This document shows positions 7,597 to 12,796 of a stretch of 12,796 nucleotides of DNA, one piece after another. Source of the stretch: Chloroflexota bacterium (lineage in GTDB: Bacteria > Chloroflexota > UBA6077); assembly GCA_021786215.1 (NCBI GenBank), contig JAJYNT010000163.1:1-12796 (forward strand), in the 5' to 3' direction. Within the stretch, counting starts at the first letter, position 1, and each line of letters opens with the position of its first letter. The notes under the pieces are model-generated. The model worked only from the letters and a program-made list of their open reading frames with translations. It did not search any database and was not told where the DNA came from. The translations under genes were made by a program, and so were the position numbers.

Positions 7597-8440
7597 TGAT
7601 CGCGCCGGCGGTCAGGCCGCTGATCAGGTACCGGTGAGTGACAATCGAAAAGAGGATCACCGGGAGCATGATCAGCACGCCGGCCGTCGTAATCTTGCCC
7701 CACTCCCAACCCGCGTACTGCATGAAGTTGACGACGGCCACTGGAGCCGTCATCATGTCGCCCCGCGTGAACAGCAACGCATAGAAGAACTCGATCCACG
7801 TCATGATGAAGGTCAACACGCCCACAGAGACCAACCCCGGCGCTGACAGAGGAATGACGATCCGCTGAAAGATCTGCCACTGTGTTGCCCCGTCCACAAT
7901 CGCCGATTCCTCGATCTCTTGAGGGATCGTATCGAAGAAGGGGCGCAGTATCCAAATCGCCAGCGGTGTAGAGAAGGTCAGGTACACCAGTATGATGCCG
8001 GGATACTGATTGTTCAACCCCAACCGGATGAAGATATTGAACAGCGGGAGGGCAAACCCTATAGGCAGGGCCAAGCGCGCCGCCAGGATCCAGAACGCGA
8101 TGGCTCCTTCCGCCTTGAAGCGATAGCGCGAGAGGGCATATGCAGCAGGGATACCGAAGAGCATCGCGAGAGCCGTGGTCGCGGAACTGACGATCACGCT
8201 GTTCGTCAGGTTTCGTCCAAAGCCGGAGGTCGACAGATCGACGTAGTTCTGGAACGTCCAGCCGTGTGCAAAATCGGGCGGCATTTGGAACAGGGCCTTT
8301 TCGGTCCGGAGCGACATCTGCACCATCCACAGAATGGGTATCAGAATCAGGAGGCATATCAGAATGAGCAGGAGTGAGTGGAGCAGGTTCCACAGTCCCG
8401 CCTGGAATCGTCTTTGAGGGGACACCTGTCGGCTGGTCAT
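7589..8440 (-). CDS. CUT1-type ABC importer permease, MalG-like
   Basis: This is one of two membrane subunits of a carbohydrate-uptake-1 type importer. The 283-residue product has a membrane segment at about 20 to 40, the periplasm-facing stretch that follows (SLRTEKALF to FQNYVDLS), and further hydrophobic segments at about 80 to 100, 115 to 135, 145 to 165, 203 to 220 and 250 to 270, six in all. The ATPase-docking EAA loop is clear at about 178 to 198 (ESAIVDGATQWQIFQRIVIP). The ATG at 8440 has GAGGAG upstream and begins four bases after the stop of the partner permease gene, so the two are co-translated. CUT1 permeases usually carry sugars, glycerol phosphate or similar solutes, but the substrate is not evident, and the neighbouring amino-acid enzymes leave it open. 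No ATPase gene accompanies it. Confidence 0.93.
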   Translation of the reverse strand: MTSRQVSPQRRFQAGLWNLLHSLLLILICLLILIPILWMVQMSLRTEKALFQMPPDFAHGWTFQNYVDLSTSGFGRNLTNSVIVSSATTALAMLFGIPAAYALSRYRFKAEGAIAFWILAARLALPIGFALPLFNIFIRLGLNNQYPGIILVYLTFSTPLAIWILRPFFDTIPQEIEESAIVDGATQWQIFQRIVIPLSAPGLVSVGVLTFIMTWIEFFYALLFTRGDMMTAPVAVVNFMQYAGWEWGKITTAGVLIMLPVILFSIVTHRYLISGLTAGAIKG

Positions 8441-8444
8441 CGCT

Positions 8445-9413
8445 CTACTCTCCTCGACTCCACTGGATGTTACGCAGGATAAACGCGGTCAGGAGGATTG
8501 TAAACAGGAACACGATCAGGATCATCGCGCTGGAGTATCCGATGTAGGTGTAGCTGAAAGCCTCCTGAAAGGCGTAGTAGTTGGTCGGTTCCGTGGCGAA
8601 GCCCGGCCCGCCGTCGGTCATCACGTAGACCAGCGGGAAGGTGCGGATGCTATCGACGATCTGGAACAGAATGACGACGCTCAGGGTGGGCCGCAACATC
8701 GGGATCGTGACGTGGCGGATGGTTTGCCAGCCCGACGCTCCATCTACGTGCGCGGCCTCGAGGGGCTCGGAAGGTAGGGACTGCAGGCCGGCGTACAGGA
8801 GCAGGAAGCAGAAGGGGAAGAACTCCCACACGCTCGCGATCGCCACTGCGACCAGCGCCAACCGCGGGTTTGCCAGCCAGGTGAGCGGCTGGCCACCCAA
8901 CGAAGTTACGACGTAGCTCAGTATGCTGACCGGTGGGGTGAACAGGATCCGCCAGATCAACGCGGCCACGATCGGAGGGATGACCATCGGGATGATAAGG
9001 ATGCTGCGGCTGATCTCCATCAGCCAGGGGCTGCGGATACGCGATTTCAGGTAGATCGCGAGACTTGTCCCGATCACCACCTGGAGAGGAACCGTCAAAA
9101 GGGTGTATTTCACTTGCACCCAGAGCGAGTTGATGAATCGCGGGTCGTCGCTGACTAGACGGAGGTAGTTTCCCAGCCCTATCAACCGTAGCGAATCGGG
9201 CCTGGATAGGTCCCAGGAGGTAAAGCTGGTGGCGATCAAGAAGAGGATGGGCAGAATGGTGATCAGGGTTAGCAAGACCACACTCGGTACCAGCATCCGG
9301 GTGAAGAACTGCCTGCGCGCGGTCCGCCATCCGGCCCTTCCAGATGCGCCTGGAACTCGCTCGATCTGCTCGCCTGGGCGCTGGGTGAGATTCGTCTGGG
9401 TTTTCGTGATCAT
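8445..9413 (-). CDS. CUT1-type ABC importer permease, MalF-like
   Basis: This is the partner membrane subunit of the importer. The chosen 322-residue product has a basic cytoplasmic N-terminus, a first membrane segment at about 41 to 62 (PSVVLLTLITILPILFLIAT), five more hydrophobic segments, and an EAA loop at about 217 to 238 (EAAHVDGASGWQTIRHVTIP). The segment from VMTDGGPGFATEPTNYYAF is typical of MalF/UgpA-like proteins. The frame is open up to 9518, but that extension reads through a perfect hairpin at 9470 to 9505 and adds an unlike N-terminus, so I placed the start at the ATG at 9413. Its ribosome site (AGGAA) is weak and close, so the start is moderately certain. It lies downstream of the binding-protein gene and ends four bases before the MalG-like gene. 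Confidence 0.92.
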   Translation of the reverse strand: MITKTQTNLTQRPGEQIERVPGASGRAGWRTARRQFFTRMLVPSVVLLTLITILPILFLIATSFTSWDLSRPDSLRLIGLGNYLRLVSDDPRFINSLWVQVKYTLLTVPLQVVIGTSLAIYLKSRIRSPWLMEISRSILIIPMVIPPIVAALIWRILFTPPVSILSYVVTSLGGQPLTWLANPRLALVAVAIASVWEFFPFCFLLLYAGLQSLPSEPLEAAHVDGASGWQTIRHVTIPMLRPTLSVVILFQIVDSIRTFPLVYVMTDGGPGFATEPTNYYAFQEAFSYTYIGYSSAMILIVFLFTILLTAFILRNIQWSRGE

Positions 9414-9469
9414 CGTTCCTATTCCATCATCACAGAGATGGCCGGATGGTCGGCAAGAGCCCCCATTGG

Positions 9470-9505
9470 TCGGGCTTGACGGGTCCGCCGACTCGTCAAG
9501 CCCGA
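9470..9505 (-). repeat. Perfect 12-bp inverted repeat between binding-protein and permease genes
   Basis: Arms TCGGGCTTGACG (9470 to 9481) and CGTCAAGCCCGA (9494 to 9505) are exactly complementary around a 12-base loop. The hairpin lies in the 139-base gap between the binding-protein stop and the MalF-like start. No T-run follows it on the - strand, so it is not a textbook intrinsic terminator. In binding-protein operons such hairpins often protect the upstream message or cut down read-through, which would give more binding protein than permease. That role is inferred. Confidence 0.7.
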
Positions 9506-9552
9506 TGGTACTCGCCAAGAACGGTCGCAGACAACCCGGGAGCGGTGCGACG

Positions 9553-10923
9553 TCACGGCGAGATCTTGTACCCGGCAGCGGTCATGATCTGTACGGCGTC
9601 GTTTTGCGCCGCGTCCAGGGCAGCCTTGACACTATTCTGCTTGGATAGGATTTCGCCGATCGCTTGGCCCACCCGCGCGCCAATTTGCGGGAATTCGGGG
9701 ACGACGCGGTAGGCGCACTTAGAGAGCTGTAGCGCTTTGGTGATCAGGTCGCCTGTGTTGATGCCGGCGATAGTGTACCTCCTGGCATATTCCGGTGAGG
9801 TGAGCACCGACTTGCGCGTCACCGCCGGAAAGTTGCCCTCTATGGCGGCTCTCTTCATCGTGTCCCCGGAGAGTGCCCAGGCGATGAATTGCCAGGCGGC
9901 ATCCTTGTTCCTGGAGCTCTTGGGGATCATGAAGCCGTGAGTGGCGATTTGCGGGAAGCGCCCGGCGGGGCCGGCGGGTGGCAGGGCGAGTGCCATTTTG
10001 TCTGCGAACTTGCTCTTGGTCGGATCGAGCAGCGGGCTGAAGGTCCCCAGCGCGTCGATCCAGATGCCGGCCTTCCCCTGGCTGATGGCGTTCTGGCAAT
10101 CGGGGGTGTCATAGATCTGCGGCCCTGCGATGCTGTACTTCAGGATGAGATCGGTGAAGTTCTGGGTTGCCTTGATCGCCGTGTCGCTGTTCAGCGTGGG
10201 CGTCAGGTCTTCAGGCGGATTACGGAAGATGTTGCCGCCATAGCCTTGCAGCCAGATGGGAAAGGGGAAGTGAACCCCGTCCTTTTGAGTCCGCATCACG
10301 TAGCCGTAGAAAGCGGGCGGCTTGTTGATCTTGCCCAGCACCTGTTCGAGATCGTCGAAGGTGTCTGGAGGTTTCAGCCCAGCGCTGTCCAGAACGTCCT
10401 TGCGGTAAATCATCTGTGTACATTCGGATAGGTACGGCAGGGCGTACTGCTTGCCCTGCCAACTGTGCGGACTGAGGAGAGCGGGAATGAAGTCAGAGGT
10501 GTCGTACTTGGACTTGGCGATGTAATCGTCCAGCGGTGCCTCCCAGCCCGCGCGCATCCAGCGCTGCGCCTTGATAAAGATGTTCTCCATTACGTCGTAG
10601 GAGGAGCTGCCCGAGCTTAGCTCGACTTCGGCTTGCTGGAGCATCACCGCGAAAGATACGAACTCCATCTGGACCTTGATGCCCGTCTGCTTCTCAAACT
10701 CTGGCAGGATCTTCTGGAGGTAGCGTTGATACAACATGTCCTGCAGGTAGGCCTTGATGGTGGTGCCTTTCAGGGGCATCGGGGTGGCCGCCTGAGCGGC
10801 CTGGGTGGCTGCCGGGGCCGGCGGCGCTGCCTGGGGCGCACAGGAGCTGAGGATCGCAGCAGCGCCGGTCAAGCCGGCAGCTCGCAGGAAATCGCGCCGG
10901 GTCAACTTCTTGTCCGAGTACAT
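9553..10923 (-). CDS. Extracellular solute-binding protein (family 1), Tat-exported lipoprotein
   Basis: This protein captures the substrate outside the membrane and hands it to the two permeases encoded next. The 456-residue product starts with a twin-arginine signal (TRRDFLRAAG, Arg9-Arg10) running into a hydrophobic stretch and a lipobox LSSC with the lipid-carrying Cys28, then an Ala/Pro/Gln-rich tether to about residue 50. The rest is the family 1 fold, with recognisable EFEKQTGIKVQMEFV, SSYDVMENIFIKAQRWMRAG, GKQYALPYLSECTQMIYRKD and the C-terminal KDAAWQFIAWALSG region. The ATG at 10923 has AGGAGG 11 bases upstream. Family 1 proteins mostly bind sugars and glycerol derivatives; no feature fixes the ligand here. 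Tat export suggests folding before secretion. The Tat lipoprotein leader with a low-complexity tether is common in Chloroflexota. Confidence 0.93.
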   Translation of the reverse strand: MYSDKKLTRRDFLRAAGLTGAAAILSSCAPQAAPPAPAATQAAQAATPMPLKGTTIKAYLQDMLYQRYLQKILPEFEKQTGIKVQMEFVSFAVMLQQAEVELSSGSSSYDVMENIFIKAQRWMRAGWEAPLDDYIAKSKYDTSDFIPALLSPHSWQGKQYALPYLSECTQMIYRKDVLDSAGLKPPDTFDDLEQVLGKINKPPAFYGYVMRTQKDGVHFPFPIWLQGYGGNIFRNPPEDLTPTLNSDTAIKATQNFTDLILKYSIAGPQIYDTPDCQNAISQGKAGIWIDALGTFSPLLDPTKSKFADKMALALPPAGPAGRFPQIATHGFMIPKSSRNKDAAWQFIAWALSGDTMKRAAIEGNFPAVTRKSVLTSPEYARRYTIAGINTGDLITKALQLSKCAYRVVPEFPQIGARVGQAIGEILSKQNSVKAALDAAQNDAVQIMTAAGYKISP

Positions 10924-10992
10924 GAGCCCTTTTTCCTCCTACTTCAGATTCACGAGATGGACGTGCTGCGTCGGATACCGCTGTGCCCGCCC

Positions 10993-11133
10993 CTACTTCT
11001 TGGCCATGGCCTCCACGAACTTCGGATTGGCCCAAGAGTCGAACGGGATCGTCTTCTTCAGTTGATTGGTATCCACCAGGAACTTGGATTGGGAGCCCAT
11101 GCTCACCTTGAAGGTGCCGTCCCGCGAGGGGAT
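10993..11133 (-). pseudogene. Orphan C-terminal fragment, probably of a solute-binding protein
   Basis: Directly after the desulfhydrase stop, in the same frame, 46 codons stay open and end in TAG. They include FKVSMGSQSKFLVDTNQL and then PFDSWANPKFVEAMAKK, which resembles the far C-terminus of periplasmic binding proteins (my best guess is the NMT1/SsuA-like group). There is no start codon with a ribosome site; the only internal ATG is 12 codons in and lacks one. I read it as the 3' remnant of a deleted transporter gene. The 69 bases from here to the binding-protein start hold only that gene's ribosome site. Confidence 0.55.
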
Positions 11134-12189
11134 CTAGCGGCTGTTACTCATGTAGTGGGCAATCTCGTCCTTGTAGGCAAACAGCGCCGGCAGGCCGCCC
11201 GTGTGGATAAAGACCACGGTATCGTCCCGGGAAAGCCGCCCATGCCGCACATGGTCCACCAGCCCGGCCATGGCCTTCCCGGTGTAGATGGGGTCCAGCA
11301 TGATCCCCTCTGTTCGAGCCACTAGCCGGATCGCCTCCAACCCTGCCTCCGACACCTTCCCGTACCCGGGTGCGGCGTACTCGTCGAGGTTGACGATCTC
11401 CTCGGGCCGAATCTCGACGGCCACGCCCAACCTCTGGGCAGCCTCGTTAGCGATGCGTGCCGTCTCCTCGAGCCGCCCCGGCTTCAGTGCCGCGCTGACG
11501 CCGATCACCTGGAACCCGGCCCCCAGCATCCGTCGCGCTAGCTCCAGCCCTGCTTGGCCCTTACTCCCCGAGCTCATATAGAGGTAGTCTGGTCTGGCTC
11601 CGAGCGCCGCCATCTGTTCGAGCGTCTCCAGCGTCGACAGAACGTAGGCCAACGCCGAGCCGAGCGCGAATGCGCCGGCATGGTTCATCACGTAGGGCCG
11701 GTGGCCGAGGCGGCGGTATTCCTCCGCCACCGCCCGCAGCGTCCGATCCATCTCTGCTGGGTCGTTGCTCTCGAGAAAACGGATCTCAGCACCCAGGACG
11801 AGATCGACCAGCAGGTTCCCCTGCCAGCCCCAATCGCGGTCGATGCGCAGCACCAGTACCGGCTTCATTCCCAGGACGTTCGCCGCGGCCGTCGTCTGGC
11901 GCGCTGAATTGGACTGGGCCTCCAGTCCGGCGATGAAGACGTCGACTCCCAAGTCGCGCGCCTCGGCCATGCGAAACTCCAGGTTTCGCGTCTTGTTGCC
12001 GCCAAAGGCCAGCCCGGTCAGATCGTCCCGCTTCATGAATATGCGCGGGCCTCCCAGCGCGGCCGCCAGCCGCGGGCACTCCTGCAGCGGCGTCGGCAGC
12101 GGAGTCAGCAGAACGCGGGGCACGCGATCTATCAACGCTCTAATCTGCTCGTGCGTCAGGGGTGGATGCGCCATTGCCTCAGAGTTCAC
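11134..12189 (-). CDS. dcyD: D-cysteine desulfhydrase (ACC deaminase family, PLP-dependent)
   Basis: This enzyme splits D-cysteine into pyruvate, sulfide and ammonia through an enamine intermediate, using pyridoxal phosphate. The 351-residue product has the cofactor lysine in FGGNKTRNLEF (Lys66), the SNSARQTTAAAN segment at 93 to 104, the phosphate-binding SSGSKGQAGL near 206 to 215 and HTGGLPALFAY at 329 to 339. ACC deaminase has Glu in the YEGKS context and Leu before the final GG pair; here these positions are Thr303 (YTGKA) and Thr330 (HTGG). Changes at these two sites are known to switch ACC deaminase towards D-cysteine desulfhydrase, so the latter is favoured. The GTG at 12189 is chosen because AGGAGG lies six bases upstream; an ATG at 12174 is possible. 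It lies 43 bases after a peptide-type permease gene. Confidence 0.88.
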   Translation of the reverse strand: MNSEAMAHPPLTHEQIRALIDRVPRVLLTPLPTPLQECPRLAAALGGPRIFMKRDDLTGLAFGGNKTRNLEFRMAEARDLGVDVFIAGLEAQSNSARQTTAAANVLGMKPVLVLRIDRDWGWQGNLLVDLVLGAEIRFLESNDPAEMDRTLRAVAEEYRRLGHRPYVMNHAGAFALGSALAYVLSTLETLEQMAALGARPDYLYMSSGSKGQAGLELARRMLGAGFQVIGVSAALKPGRLEETARIANEAAQRLGVAVEIRPEEIVNLDEYAAPGYGKVSEAGLEAIRLVARTEGIMLDPIYTGKAMAGLVDHVRHGRLSRDDTVVFIHTGGLPALFAYKDEIAHYMSNSR

Positions 12190-12195
12190 CTCATG

Positions 12196-12201
12196 CCTCC
12201 T
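12196..12201 (-). promoter_or_regulatory. Ribosome binding site of the desulfhydrase gene
   Basis: A perfect AGGAGG on the - strand stands six bases before the GTG at 12189 and 21 before the next in-frame ATG at 12174, so it decides for the GTG start. Confidence 0.65.
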
Positions 12202-12232
12202 GTTTCACTTCGGGACATCATTGTCATCCTTG

Positions 12233-12796
12233 TTACTTGGCCAACTGCTGCATCCGCGGATCCAGCGCATCGCGGAGACCATCCCCCAGAAGATTGAAGG
12301 CCAGCACCGTCAGCGCGATAGCCACGCCAGGAAAGGTGATCACGAATGGGGCTGTCGTGATAAAGGTCCGGCCCCGACTCAACATGACTCCCCACTCGGC
12401 CATGGGGGGTTGCACCCCCAGGCCCAGGAAGCCCAACGAGGAGGCGACCAGGATGGCTGTGCCTACCCCCAGGGAAGCCTGGACGATGATGGGGGCCAGC
12501 GCGTTGGGAAGAATGTGCCTCAACAGTATCCGCAGATCCGAGGAACCGAGAGATCGAGCCGCCATCACGTAGTCGCGTCCCCGCAGGGTCAACGCCACCG
12601 CCCGGGCCAGCCGCGCATAGACCGGTGTGGAGGTGATCGCGACGGCGAGAATGACGCTCACCACCCCCGCGCCCATCACGCTGACCAACGCTATGGACAG
12701 GACGATACTGGGCAGGGTGAGTAACACATCCACCGCCCTTTGGATGACGGTGTCCCATCGCCCCCCAAAGTAACCAGCCATCAGCCCCAGAGGCAC
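12233..12796 (-). CDS. dppC: Peptide/nickel-type ABC importer permease, DppC-like, 5' end missing
   Basis: This is a membrane subunit of a dipeptide/oligopeptide/nickel-type importer. The 187 or so residues in the window are the C-terminal part; the family is usually 280 to 300 residues, so about a third lies beyond the window edge. Visible are GLMAGYFGGRWDTVIQRAVD, several hydrophobic segments, the EAA-type docking loop YVMAARSLGSSDLRILLRHI followed by LPNALAPIIVQ, the GFLGLGVQPPMAEWGVMLSRGR motif diagnostic of DppC, and the end LTVLAFNLLGDGLRDALDPR. A DppB partner and a binding protein would be expected upstream, outside the window. Its matching ATPases could be the DppD/DppF pair at 4021 to 6007 on the other strand, but nothing here proves it. 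The desulfhydrase gene follows after 43 bases. Confidence 0.94.
   Translation of the reverse strand: MPLGLMAGYFGGRWDTVIQRAVDVLLTLPSIVLSIALVSVMGAGVVSVILAVAITSTPVYARLARAVALTLRGRDYVMAARSLGSSDLRILLRHILPNALAPIIVQASLGVGTAILVASSLGFLGLGVQPPMAEWGVMLSRGRTFITTAPFVITFPGVAIALTVLAFNLLGDGLRDALDPRMQQLAK

Noticed and set aside
11134..12189. 1-aminocyclopropane-1-carboxylate deaminase as the identity of this enzyme
   Set aside because: The two positions that separate the activities are Thr303 and Thr330, where ACC deaminases have Glu and Leu.
11765..12724. Open frame of 319 codons on the + strand
   Set aside because: It lies opposite the desulfhydrase and DppC-like genes, crosses their intergenic gap and has no coherent domain.

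Overview
The window is GC-rich, gene-dense bacterial DNA. It looks like a chromosomal segment from a Chloroflexota-like bacterium, possibly a metagenomic contig. That assignment is an inference from three things: the P-protein of glycine cleavage is split into two genes (gcvPA, gcvPB); the solute-binding protein has a Tat-type lipoprotein leader followed by an Ala/Pro-rich linker; and one gene carries an in-frame G-rich repeat element. A sequence search would be needed to settle the taxonomy.

Left half (1 to about 6420, + strand): the 3' part of gcvT, then gcvH, gcvPA and gcvPB form a compact glycine cleavage operon with short gaps or a 4-base overlap. Two ATPases of a peptide/nickel-type ABC importer (DppD-like, DppF-like) follow directly, overlapping each other by 11 bases, and then a HicB-HicA toxin-antitoxin pair. 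All six complete genes after gcvT run the same way with little space between them, so they may share transcripts.

Middle (about 6404 to 7050): a junk zone where the two transcription directions converge. It holds a tiny short-chain-dehydrogenase fragment overlapping the hicA 3' end, and a broken IS630-type transposase on the - strand with a frameshift and an apparent internal deletion.

Right half (12796 down to 7048, - strand): a DppC-like permease (5' end outside the window), a D-cysteine desulfhydrase, a short orphan C-terminal fragment that resembles the end of a binding protein, a complete carbohydrate-type (CUT1) ABC importer lacking an ATPase (binding protein, MalF-like and MalG-like permeases), and a RidA-family deaminase. 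Desulfhydrases of this kind release 2-aminoacrylate-type enamines, which RidA proteins hydrolyse, so the enzyme pair makes chemical sense. The right half also shows assembly scars: the malG/ridA junction carries a 12-codon echo of the desulfhydrase C-terminus, and an orphan binding-protein tail follows the desulfhydrase stop codon in the same frame.

No tRNA, rRNA, CRISPR array or clearly new defence or biosynthetic system is visible. The most notable items are the repeat element spliced in frame into gcvPB, the gene-end remnants at three junctions, and the desulfhydrase-transporter-RidA cassette.
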